Shown here: piece after piece, positions 36,811 to 46,445 of the stretch
Position numbering within the stretch: the stretch's first letter is position 1
Layout: each line of letters opens with the position of its first letter
NCBI GenBank assembly: GCA_023101885.1
Contig: JALPQD010000411.1
Span: forward strand, 310,001-374,000
Length of the DNA stretch: 64,000 nucleotides
Source: Typhlomys cinereus
Lineage: Eukaryota; Chordata; Mammalia; Rodentia; Platacanthomyidae
Direction: 5' to 3'
Notes under the pieces: model-generated
The model's database searches: none
Told to the model about the DNA's origin: nothing
What the model saw: the letters and a program-made list of their open reading frames with translations, nothing else
Position numbers and translations under genes: made by a program

Positions 36811-37195
36811 GATCCCTTTTCACCCCACCCCGCTCCGCCGGTCGGGACGCGTACGCGCGATCCAGCCTGGCCTCACCGCGCGCCCTAGGACCCCAGGTCA
36901 GCCCACAGGGACCCGGCTCCGACTCCCACCATCCGGCCAGAGCCGCGCGGGGGCCGAGGGACGAGGAGGACCTCCCCCTGCGCCCGGGCCCCGCCCCAGC
37001 TGCCCTCGGGTTAAATAGCTCCACGCCAACGCGCCCATCCTCCCTTTTCACCCCACCCCGCTCCACCGGTCTGGACACGCGCGGTCCACCTGGGCCTCAC
37101 CCCCGCCCTAGGTAAGTCCCCGTTCGGGCCCCGTCCACCAGTACCCCAGGCCAAATAATTCAGTTTAGTGAAATTGAGAGATCTTAAGAGTTAAA
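36811..37195 (+). promoter_or_regulatory. L1 5' UTR with ~228-bp monomer and CpG-rich promoter
   Basis: TCCCTTTTCACCCCACCCCG occurs at 36813 and again at 37041, giving one full monomer and one partial copy with a 228-bp period. The first unit ends with a GC box (CCCCGCCCC, about 36999), then GGGTTAAATAGCTCC, whose TTAAATA at 37011-37017 is TATA-like. The second unit ends with CTAGGTAAGT, a consensus 5' splice site (AG|GTAAGT at 37110-37117). CpG density is far above the rest of the window. Monomeric tandem promoters are known for mouse L1, although these units are not recognisably the Mus A, Tf or Gf types. Confidence 0.85.
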
Positions 37196-38266
37196 ATGAC
37201 AATGCCAAAGTCAAAGTGCAAATCCATGAGAAGCAACACTCAAGTAAACAAATTTCCCACTGAAGAAATTAATCCCATAATGTTAGACTCCAACAAGAAC
37301 AAACCCACGGAAAAAGGCCAAGAAAGCCTGACCCAGGATAACGACTTTCAAAATATGATCATTACCATGTTCAATACTATGAAAGAGGAAATCCGGGAGG
37401 AATTACATAATCGAATCAATCGCTTTGAAGAGGAACACAACAGACATCTGGAGGAGTTGAGAAAAACAGTGCAAGAAACAAAAAGTGGCATAGAGCAGTT
37501 AAAACAAACTCAAGTAGAGTTTAAAACTGAGCTAAAAGATAAGTTATCTTCAACCCAGAACTCCACAGAGAGTCTTATCAACAGAACTAATGAAGCAGAA
37601 AACAGAATTTCAGACCTTGAAGATAAAGTGGGAGTACAAACCAGCTCAATGGAAGAGGTTGTTAAAGCCAAAAAGATACTTGAGAGAAATATCCAAGAGA
37701 TATGGGACACCCTGAAGAAGCCTAACATGCGTATTCATGGAATACCGGAGCAAGAATCTCAAAATACCACCCCTGAGGAAATTTTTCAAAAGATCATCAA
37801 GGAAAACTTTCCTCATCTAAAAAAAGAGAGGCCCATTCATATACAAGAGGCATTCCACACCCCAAACAGATACGACCAAAATAGAAGCACACCGCGGCAA
37901 ATAATAGTTAAAACACTCCACATTCAAGATAAAGAACTGGTGCTGAGAGCTTCAAGGGAGAAAAAACAAGTCACTTTTAAAGGCAAACCTATTAAAATAA
38001 CAAATGACTTCTCAGTCGAAACAGTAAAAGCAAGAAGAGATTGGAGAGACATACTTCAAGTATTGAATGAGCAAAAATGTCAACCCAGGCTGATTTACCC
38101 TGCAAAACTATCAGTCATGATCGAGGGAGAAAGAAATATTTTCCAGCACAAAGACAACTTTAAGGGATACATGGCCACCAAACCAGGCCTTCAAAAAATG
38201 CTAGAAATGATACTCAAGCGTGAAGAAAAATACAGGCATATCCAGGAGAACAGAAGGCAAATATAA
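37196..38266 (+). CDS. L1 ORF1p, RNA-binding nucleic-acid chaperone
   Basis: A 356-codon open frame encoding the L1 ORF1 protein, which trimerises and coats L1 RNA in the cytoplasmic RNP and acts as a chaperone during target-primed reverse transcription. Residues about 50-155 are polar and heptad-like (EEIREELHNRINRFEEEHNR…), the trimerising coiled coil. NMRIHGIPE at about residues 177-185 is the start of the RRM, and the C-terminal domain begins near residue 272 (FSVETVKARRDWRDILQVLN). Length fits the rodent family (roughly 340-370 aa). The other L1 copy (62140) starts at the second ATG, and its preceding codons read ACG ACA. So 37202 (MPKSKCK) is probably the ancestral start, and 37196 arose by ACG to ATG. 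This leaves 354 residues. It is followed by ORF2 after 50 bp, the usual L1 bicistron. Confidence 0.93.
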   Translation: MTMPKSKCKSMRSNTQVNKFPTEEINPIMLDSNKNKPTEKGQESLTQDNDFQNMIITMFNTMKEEIREELHNRINRFEEEHNRHLEELRKTVQETKSGIEQLKQTQVEFKTELKDKLSSTQNSTESLINRTNEAENRISDLEDKVGVQTSSMEEVVKAKKILERNIQEIWDTLKKPNMRIHGIPEQESQNTTPEEIFQKIIKENFPHLKKERPIHIQEAFHTPNRYDQNRSTPRQIIVKTLHIQDKELVLRASREKKQVTFKGKPIKITNDFSVETVKARRDWRDILQVLNEQKCQPRLIYPAKLSVMIEGERNIFQHKDNFKGYMATKPGLQKMLEMILKREEKYRHIQENRRQI

Positions 38267-38316
38267 CACCATTAAAAGCGAAGCAATATACTTATAAAAG
38301 CTACTAAACATAATAA

Positions 38317-41300
38317 ATGTCTGGAATTAACAATAGTTTCTCCATTATAACACTAAATGTTAATGGACTTAATTCACCGATCAAGAGACACAGATTACAA
38401 ACTTGGATTAAAAATCACAATCCATCAATCAGTTGCCTGCAAGAAACCCATCTCACCACAAAAGATAGGCACGCTCTAAAAATAAAAGGCTGGTCAACAA
38501 TTCTACAAGCAAATGGAATCAGAAAACAGGCAGGGGTAGCCATTATGCTATCAGACAAAGTGGATTTCAAATCAAAAAAATTATAAGGGACACAGATGGA
38601 TACTACATTTTAGTCACAGGTACAATTCACCAGGAAGATTTCACAATACTGAACATATATGCACCCAATACGGGTCCCTCCACATTCATTAAGAAAACCC
38701 TACAGCGTCTAAAGCAAGAAATCAACCCCCAAACGTTAATTCTTGGGGACTTCAACACCGCCCTCTCTACATGGGATAGATCAACAGGTCAAAAGCTTAA
38801 CAGAGACACTTTGGAACTTAATCAAACCCTGAAAGAAATGGACCTCACAGATCTCTATCGAACTTTTCACCCACGCACCAAAGAATACACATTTTTCTCA
38901 GCAGCACACGGAACTTTCTCCAAAATAGATCACATATTGGGCCACAAAATGAATCTACACATATACAAGAAAGTTGAAATTCTAACCTGTGCCCTATCAG
39001 ACCACCACGGCCTAAAGCTGGACATCCACAACACATCAAACAAGAGAAAATACACTAACTCCTGGAAACTTAACAATATGATGCTGAATGAGAACTGGAT
39101 TCAGGAAGAAATTAAAAGGAAATTCAAGATTTCCTGAAAGTGAATGATAACGAAAATACAACTTACCAAAATCTCTGGGACACAATGAAAGCTGTTCTAA
39201 GAGGTAAGTTCATAGCTCTTAATGCCCACGTCAAAAAAATGGAAACATCAGAAATAAACAACTTAACAATGCAGCTTAAAGCTTTAGAGAAACTAGAGCA
39301 ATCTGATCCCAAAAGCAGTAGAAGAGAAGAGATTAGCAAAATAAGGGGAGAAATATCTGAAATCGAGACTAAGAAAACGATAGAAAAAATCAACCAATCA
39401 AAAAGCTGGTTCTTTGAAAAAATCAACAAGATTGATACACCCCTAGCTAAACTAACCAAAAGCAAGAGAGAGAAAACCCAAATTAACAAAATTAGAAATG
39501 AACATGGAGTTATCACTACTGATACCCAAGAAATCCAGAGAATTATAACATCATATTTCAAAAACTTATACTCTGTGAAGTTTGACAACACAAAAGAGAT
39601 GGATGAATTTCTAAGTAAACACAACTTACCTAAATTGAATCAGGAAGTTGTGAATTATTTAAACAGTCCTATAACATATAAGGAAATTGAGGAAGTAATC
39701 TCGAATCTTCCCACCAAAAAATGTCCTGGACCAGATGGATTCAGCACAGAGTTCTACCAGACATTTAAGGAGTTAATAACACCAATACTCCTTAAACTGT
39801 TCCATCAAATAGCAAAGGAAGGAACACTACCAAATTCCTTCTATGAAGCTAATATCGTTTTAATCCCAAAACCTAATAAAGATTCACTTAAAAAAGAAAA
39901 CTATAGGCCGATCTCCCTGATGAACACAGACGCAAAGATTCTCAACAAAGTCTTAGCAAATCGGATTCAAAAACATATTAAAAAGATCATTCATGGGGAC
40001 CAAGTAGGCTTCATCCCCGGCACACAAGGTTGGTTCAACATACGCAAATCAATAAATGTAATTCATCATGTAAACCAGTCCAAAGTCCAAGACCACATGA
40101 TACTCTCGATAGATGCAGAAAAAGCTTTTGACAAGATCCAACAGCCTTTTATGATCAAAACGCTAGAGACAGTAGGAATGGAAGGAACCTTTATCAATAT
40201 AATAAAAGCTGTATACAACAAGCCCACAGCAAGGATTATGCTCAATGGGGAACAATTGGAAGCATTCCCACTTCGATCAGGAACTAGACAAGGCTGTCCA
40301 CTCTCACCACTTCTATTCAATATTGTACTTGAAGTCTTAGCTGAAGCCATAAGACAAGAAAGGGACATAAGAGGGATTCAAATCGGCAAGGAAGAAATCA
40401 AGCTATCCCTATTTGCAGACGACATGATCTTATACCTGAGGGATCCCAAAAACTCCACCAGGAAGCTCCTGGAACTAATTGAGAAGTTCAGCAGGGTGGC
40501 AGGATACAAAATAAATGTGCAAAAATCAGAGGCCTTCCTATATGCCCAGAATGAAAGAAGTGAAAAAGCCTTGAGAGAAACCATGCCATTTACTATAACC
40601 CCTAAAAAAATGAAATACCTTGGTATAAACCTAACTAAGGAGGTAAAAGACCTTTACAATGAAAACTTTAAAACCCTAAAGAAAGAAATTGCAGAAGACA
40701 CCAGAAGGTGGAAAGACCTCCCTTGTTCCTGGATTGGCAGAATCAACATTGTAAAAATGACCATCCTACCAAAGGCAATATACAGATTCAATGCTATACC
40801 AATCAAAATCCCAAAGCAATTCTTCAAAGAAGTTGACCAAACAATCTCAAAGTTCATATGGAGGCACAAAAGACCCAGGATAGCAAAAACAATCCTGAGT
40901 AACAAAAACACAGCTGGAGGTATTACCATACCAAACCTAAGTCTATACTACAAATCCATAGTTATAAAGACAGCCTGGTACTGGCTCCAAAATAGACACA
41001 CAGATCAATGGATAAGGATTGAAGACCCAGATATAAGCCCACAAAGTTACAGCCATTTGGTCTTTGACAAAGGGGCCCAAAGAATCCAATGGAAAAAGAA
41101 CAGCATCTTCAACAAATGGTGCTGGCAAAACTGGATCTCCACATGCAGAAGATTAAAGCTGGACCCATACTTGTCACCATGTACAAGACTTAATTCCAAA
41201 TGGATCAAGGACCTTGATATCAGGCCAGAGACTTTAAAAACCATAGTTGAAAGGATAGGGAACTCCCTCGAGCTGATTGGGCTAGGCCAACAGTTCTTAA

Positions 41301-42245
41301 ACAGACATCCAATGGCACAGTCACTGCTACCAACTCTCAACAGTTGGGATCTTGTGAAATTAAAGAGCTTCTGTTCAGATAAAGAGATTGTAACACGAGC
41401 TCAAAGGCAACCCACAGAATGGGAGAAAATCTTCACTAACCACATATCTGACAGAGCTCTACTGTCCAGAGTGCACAAAGAACTTAGAAAATTAAACTCC
41501 AAGGAAAACACTGGCCCAATTAAAAAATGGGCCCTGGAACTTCAAAGAAACTTTACCAGGGATGAAATTAAAATGTCTAACAATTATCTTAAAAAATGCT
41601 CCACTTCCTTCGCCATCAGGGAAATGCAAATCAAAACTTCCCTGAGATATCATCTCACCCCAGTCAGGATGGCAAAAATCCACAATACAAACAACGACAA
41701 ATGCTGGAGAGGATGTGGAGAGAGGGGAACTCTCCTACATTGTTGGTGGGAATGCAGGCTCATACAGCCACTCTGGCGAGCCGTCTGGAGATTCTTAAAG
41801 AAAGTAAAGATTGAAATGCCATATGACCCTGCTATCCCACTTTTGGGAATAACCCCCCCATGCAGCAGAGGTACGCCTCGATAGCACAAGCTTGACCATG
41901 TTCATAGCAGCACTGTTTACAATAGCAAAGTCATGGAATCAACCTAAATGTCCAACAGTTGATGAGTGGATAAAGAAAAAGTGGTACATCTATACAATGG
42001 AGTACTACTCAGCCATCAAAAATGATGAATTACTGGAATTTGCTGGGAAATGGATGTCATTAGAAAGAATTATATTAAGTGAAGTATCCCAAACCCAGAA
42101 AATTAAGCGCCATATGTACTCCCTAAAGGTGGCTCCTAGTACCAAACTCACCCAGCCCACATTGAGACACTCAAAAGTCAACCTATGTAACACAGTAATT
42201 GCAAGGATTATGAACAAGAGAGATGGGTTAGTAGGGCCACACTAG
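38317..42245 (+). pseudogene. L1 ORF2p (endonuclease-reverse transcriptase), three frameshifts
   Basis: ORF2 nicks target DNA and reverse-transcribes L1 RNA. It spans about 1,310 codons in four frame segments: 38317-38580, about 38583-39133, about 39134-41858 (the 914-codon core) and about 41860-42245. The N-terminal APE-type endonuclease shows NVNGLN, CLQETHL, GDFNT and SDHHGLKLDI. The RT shows the catalytic FADD (40412-40423), with [10 protein letters not shown] upstream. A cysteine-rich C-terminal motif (CWRGC…HCWWEC) lies at 41702-41755. Frameshifts: a one-base loss in an A run (38574-38580), a one-base loss near 39131-39134, and a one-base gain in a C run (41853-41859). No other stop interrupts the segments. 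Two of the three fall in homopolymers of seven, so assembly error is a real alternative to true decay. Confidence 0.93.
40412..40423 (+). other. Reverse transcriptase catalytic FADD codons
   Basis: TTT GCA GAC GAC encodes F-A-D-D, the metal-binding aspartate pair of the non-LTR retrotransposon RT. Intact here. Confidence 0.95.
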
Positions 42246-43110
42246 AAACAAGGAGAGAGGAGACCATGTTACAGCAGAGAAAATAGGCCTCCATCAAGGT
42301 CTGCAAGTAAGTAATGAGAAACCTGGTTAAGTTCACAGACGTTCTTTCCTGATCTCACCAGAAGGGGAGGGCATATAGTCTAGCAGATAAAAAGTAATCA
42401 TTTTGCAAATGGGTGATGGACCCCTCCCTCAGTGAGGTTTCCTACTCTTATTACATCTACCCTTGAATGTGCTATTACTACAAGACTCCAGTTTAACAGC
42501 TTTTTGTCTCTGGCCAGGGGGTGACATACAGTGCCCAGCAGAATGGAGTGAAGGGAATTGCAGGAGCAGCAAAACTGCAAAAGAAAATCAACAAACCACA
42601 ATCCAGAACTTCAGAGACTCTATATCATACGCATAGAACTAAGCCAGCCTAATCTCTCCCCATCCTGGAGCTCAGGGACATTTGCGGAAGAGGGGGCGGT
42701 AAGATTGTAAGAGCAAAAGGATGGGAGGAGCAACGATTTGCAAGATTCTCAACAATAGTTGGGGCCAAAGCAATCATAATGGGACTTTGCATGCCCTGCG
42801 CAATGTCCAGCGCACTGTTGCCCTCATAAAGTCTAGCATCTGTTAAGGGCACCGAGACCCCTGGAGGCAAGGGATTGACAGCCATAGTAGTGATCTTATG
42901 CTTAAGGGGAACAAGAGAAAGGGCTTATGGAAATGCCACTGGGTCCTTATATGTCATCGGAGAGGAGGACCCAGTGGAGAGTTAGGCGTACACAATAAAG
43001 GACTCTCTGGGAATTGGGGGGGAGGCACTGGGGGAAGAGGAGGGGGAGGAGGGGGGAGGGAGGGAACTGGTAAAAAATTTTAAAATGTATAATTAAATTT
43101 TTAATAAAAA
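42246..43110 (+). other. L1 3' UTR
   Basis: Non-coding 3' region defined by alignment to other copies in the window (10975-11272, 50587-51411, 51412-52174, and 849-1037 for its last part). Conserved blocks include the GGAGCAGCAAAACTGC region (about 42563), GGAAGAGGGGGCGGTAAG (about 42684), GGCAAGGGATTGACAGCC (about 42865) and CACAATAAAGGACTCTC. It ends AATTAAATTTTTAATAAAAA at about 43105. Confidence 0.9.
43014..43068 (+). promoter_or_regulatory. G-rich tract in L1 3' UTR (G-quadruplex potential)
   Basis: Starts GGGGGGGAGGCACTGGGGGA and ends in GGGAGGGAGGGAA-type runs, so four or more G-runs lie within 55 bp on the sense strand. The tract is kept in every L1 3' end here, although its exact sequence varies. 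G-rich polypurine tracts with G4 potential are a known general property of mammalian L1 3' UTRs. Confidence 0.75.
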
Positions 43111-43216
43111 AAAGAAGTAAATATGGAAAGTTTTTAGATGAAGAACATTGATTTTGCAGTTTTTTTTCTAATTCAGCTTTGATGTAGGTAATAAACCTGT
43201 AATTAAATGTAAAAAA
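43111..43216 (+). other. Putative L1 3' transduction with its own poly(A) signal
   Basis: After the usual L1 3' end (as seen at 849-1037) there are about 100 further bases (GAAGTAAATATGGAAAG… to …CTGTAATTAAATG) not present in the other copies. AATAAA lies at 43190-43195, then an A run, and only then the target-site duplication at 43217. The sequence therefore entered with the L1 RNA, the mark of read-through past the L1 signal to a downstream one. Confidence 0.8.
43190..43195 (+). terminator. AATAAA polyadenylation signal in the transduced segment
   Basis: AATAAA about 15-20 bp upstream of the A run that starts at 43211, the normal signal-to-cleavage spacing. Confidence 0.75.
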
Positions 43217-43232
43217 AAAATACATCAAATGG
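43217..43232 (+). repeat. Target-site duplication, 3' copy, of the full-length L1
   Basis: AAAATACATCAAATGG, identical to 36795-36810; its leading A's overlap the A-tail. Confidence 0.92.
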
Positions 43233-44270
43233 AATTGATTTGAGAAATTCCTCCTTACACAGTACCAAGGAATACTATAGAAGCTATTTGAGGAGAGCAA
43301 TAATCACAAGTCTAATCAACTCATGAGATCTGAAGGTTGCAATAAAAATCACCATGGCAACAGGTGACCACCAGCGTAACAGTGGCATGAATATAAGGAG
43401 ACAACCAACGGCTTTTTGATTAAACTCAAGACCCACTTGTCAAGATGGAATACATTCCTGTTATAGTTAACTAGAAAAAGAACCTAAAAAGGGAAGGGAA
43501 ATAGGGAAAAACAGGCAATAAACCTATAGGTAGGAAGACAGTACATCAACTGCTGTGTAAATAGCTACTATTATACTTATGGTTTGAAGAGCACGTAGCA
43601 GTCAGCCAAGAAATCTTCTTCTACAAGAGAGATAGAGAATCTCAATACACTGACAGGATAAGCCCATGCCCATAGAAGAGCAGTAAAGTGCCAAGATCAT
43701 CCAACAATAAAGCAAAATACCGGTGACCCTAGAATGCTCACCTAGAATCAGGCCATCCCAATCTCTACCCATCCTAAAGTTTAGGGAACCACATGGATGA
43801 GGGGGCAGTAAGATTGCAAGAACCTATAGATGGGAGGTTCCACTGTTGTTCAAGACATCCCATTCAAGGTAAGGATGCTACATCCAGGACTGCAATGAGA
43901 CTTGTCCTAACCAGACCTGCATAATGACTGAAATACCAACATGCCCCCATAGACAATGAAGAACTCAAGAGTGATAAGAACATCTGGTAGAAACCTTAGG
44001 GACTAGAGCTGGATGAGTGAAGGGAAACTCCCCTATCCGTGGAGTATCCCAAAGAAGGGCAGCTTGGTACGACACGAAGGTCTGAACCCCACAAGAGTAG
44101 CAAGCCAGAGGGAACCTCTTGAATCCATAGAAATGACCAGGCAGGAGAGTGGAAGGGAGTAAGATGGATTGAGGAGGGAAAGAGAAAAAAATGGGAAGGA
44201 GGGGATGGAGGGAAGCAGGGATTAGTACTCAATATGCTTATAAAACAAAAAATAAATTAATTTAAAAATA
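43233..44270 (+). repeat. Older interspersed repeat, right part, ending in an old L1-like 3' UTR
   Basis: Continues the repeat interrupted at 36794: 43240-43360 aligns with 56680-56800. From about 43750 it resembles the L1 3' UTR (CCCAATCTCTACCCATCCTA, GAGGGGGCAGTAAGATTGCAAG), then an old purine-rich section (44100-44225) and an AAAATAAATTAATTT end. I read the whole as an older L1 3' region. Confidence 0.65.
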
Positions 44271-45254
44271 AGCCAGAACAGAACTGCTGGGAACCAAAAA
44301 GGAAAGCCCTTATCACTTTCAAAAAAATCACCAAGAGTTCCTCATAAATCAGAAAAAGAGAAAGAAAGAGAGAGAGAAAGAGAGACATTCTGACCCATAC
44401 TGGGGTAGTGAGAACCTCAGCTGCAACTATGAAGCAGGTCTTCAGACAACTGCACAGAAGACTGTGGTCTTCAGAACTAACTACCCAAATGTCATCCTCT
44501 ACTGAAATGTCAATATAATCCTCAAGGCTGGCTGGGATGTGCTGAGGGGAGGGTGTCGAACCACTGTGGACAAAGGACAGTGGAAAATCCAGAATGGGGC
44601 AAGAAAGCAAAACATTGGAGCCTCTCTTTGACTCTTAGCTTGGCATGAACAGCTAATAAGTAGCTGTTACAAAGCCTAATGTTTAACTCTACAAAAATTC
44701 AGAAAATTCACCAAGTAATTCCAGTGGTCCATGCTGGCTCCCACAATCTCTAAAATTTCAGCTATTGGTTGGAATCTTTGTAGACTTTGGCATCATTGGG
44801 CTAGTGAAAGAGTTAGTTCAAACTCACTTTTAGAACTGGTCTTCATAGTTTGAACTTTTTTTCTAGTTTATGCTTTGGTTCCTTCACAAGATTAAAGTTT
44901 TACTGTCTACGTAAGTCTGAGTCTGAGTTCCAGGCTCTTCTTTGTCATGTAAAAAAATCATCTAATTTTTGTCATTTTAATTTAAACCAGGTTCTGGTTA
45001 TTTTCTTACATCTTTGTGAGATGTGTTTCAAAAGTTTTACTTTTTTCAGTTGACAAATGAAAAATGTGTATATTCAAGATATAAAATATCATAATATATT
45101 ATTTTGATGTATAATATCATGATATACTATTTTAATAGACATATTTATTATGGGTGATAAAACTAACTTAACTAACATGCCTGCCACCTAAATACACTTT
45201 TTATGGGAATGTTTAAATAAATATACTTCCTAGCAATTTTTATTAGTTTTTTTT
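44271..45254. other. Unannotated stretch
   Basis: No gene. A GA-rich run lies at 44348-44386, and AT-rich DNA follows. Confidence 0.4.
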
Positions 45255-45615
45255 CATTTTCATGTGCATGTGTGGGGATGGCAAGACATATATGTGTGTT
45301 TACTTGTGTTTACACATGTGTGTGTGCACATGTGTGCACTTATGAACATATGGATGCTCAAGCTTGTCAATCTGGAATCATCCTTATCCTCTCTTCTATC
45401 TTATTCCTTTGAGCCTTGGTCTCTAATGAAACCTAGAGCTGTTGTAGGTCAAGCCAACATTTTCTGGGGATTTTTGGTCTCTGCTTTCTGATAGTGAAAT
45501 TACAGGTAGACCACTGCGTCTGCCTTTTTGCCAAGTGTCTGTGAAATCTTTTGCTTGTATTTTTGTCTGTGGGGCAAGCACTGTAACTGCTGTTTTATCT
45601 TTCCAGTGAGATTTC
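45255..45615 (-). repeat. Old B3-type SINE, reverse strand
   Basis: A GT/CA-rich left end, then TTGAGCCTTGGTCTCTAATG, ATAGTGAAATTACAGGTAGACC and GGCAAGCACTGTAACTGCTG at the right, the reverse tRNA-like head. Confidence 0.6.
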
Positions 45616-46074
45616 TTGGCAACTTTTGAATGTACATTCTTTTTAACTACAGTCACCATTCTGCAAAATAGACCCAAGAACATATATTTCCTGTCTAAAT
45701 AAAGATAGTTCTCTATGACCAACACTTCCATATCCCTTTGCTCCCACTTCCTATAAACCATCAATCTATAATATGCTCTTGTTTTCTTGTCTGCATTTTT
45801 TACATTTCACAGACAAGTGAGATTATTCAAGAAGTTTCTTTTAAAATATTAAAAATTTGGATCTACAGTTCCACTTTGGGTGTTATTGTCTTGGTTTCTT
45901 TTCCTATGCTAGATTTAAAATACTCTTTCAAAGGCAGTTTAAGGGAAATAAGAGTTTATATTTACCTCACAATTCAAGTTCTATTCCATCCTACAGAGAA
46001 AGTAAAAGCAGCAGAAGTTTGAAGCAACATTGTAACCACATTCAGGAAGCAGAGAGCATCAGTTCCTTTTGTCC
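45616..46074. other. Unannotated stretch
   Basis: Nothing recognised. Confidence 0.4.
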
Positions 46075-46240
46075 TTTGCCAACTCAGTCCAGGTTCCCTG
46101 GTTAGGGAATGGTGCCATTCACAGAAAGCAAGTCTTCCCATTTTAGCTAACCTGATCAGTATAGTTCCCTACAAGGATGCCCAGAGTCTCTTCTGTAGGT
46201 TGACTCTAGATCTCACCAAGTTGACAACAGATATATACGG
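46075..46240 (-). repeat. Fragment of ERVL/MaLR-type LTR, reverse strand
   Basis: GGAATGGTGCCATTCACAGA…GATCTCACCAAGTTGACAAC is the reversed 5' half of the LTR family also seen at 31596 and 61156. Confidence 0.5.
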
Positions 46241-46314
46241 AAAGGATAAGAAATGATTTTGACAAAATGACATCAACATCCTTGTGTAATTACAGCATTT
46301 TAAAAATTTTTGGG

Positions 46315-46445
46315 TCTGTCATTCCACAAATGGATAAGGAAACTGTAGCATGTTTTCATAAAATGGAATATTTTTCAGCTTATAAAATGGAAGAAGTCCT
46401 ATCATTTCCAAGAACATTGATCTACTTTTGTAAGTAAGCTACAGG
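46315..46445 (+). repeat. Small old L1 ORF2 fragment
   Basis: CCACAAATGGATAAGGAAAC…AAATGGAATATTTTTCAGC matches the VDEWIKK…MEYYSAI segment of ORF2 at 41955-42015 in order, with stops. Confidence 0.6.

Larger units (their letters stand above)
36811..43216 (+). mobile_element. Full-length L1 (LINE-1) retrotransposon
   Basis: A complete, non-truncated L1 of about 6.4 kb. The order is a GC-rich 5' UTR with two monomers, ORF1, a 50-bp spacer, ORF2, a 3' UTR with a G-rich tract, extra 3' sequence and an A-tail. A perfect 16-bp duplication flanks it (36795-36810, 43217-43232), and the integration sequence is matched by a paralogous unoccupied site at about 56655-56685. ORF1 is open and ORF2 carries three one-base frameshifts but otherwise long open frames. 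The perfect duplication and near-open frames suggest a fairly recent insertion. As read, it would encode ORF1p but not a full ORF2p. Confidence 0.97.

Noticed and set aside
36789..37115. Plus-strand 108-codon frame in the L1 5' UTR as an extra protein
   Set aside because: Proline/arginine-rich product of CpG-rich promoter DNA; the matching frame in the second copy is not aligned residue by residue.
40066..41889. Many reverse-strand frames across ORF2 (for example 40066-40368, 41650-41889)
   Set aside because: Shadows of the ORF2 coding sequence on the opposite strand.
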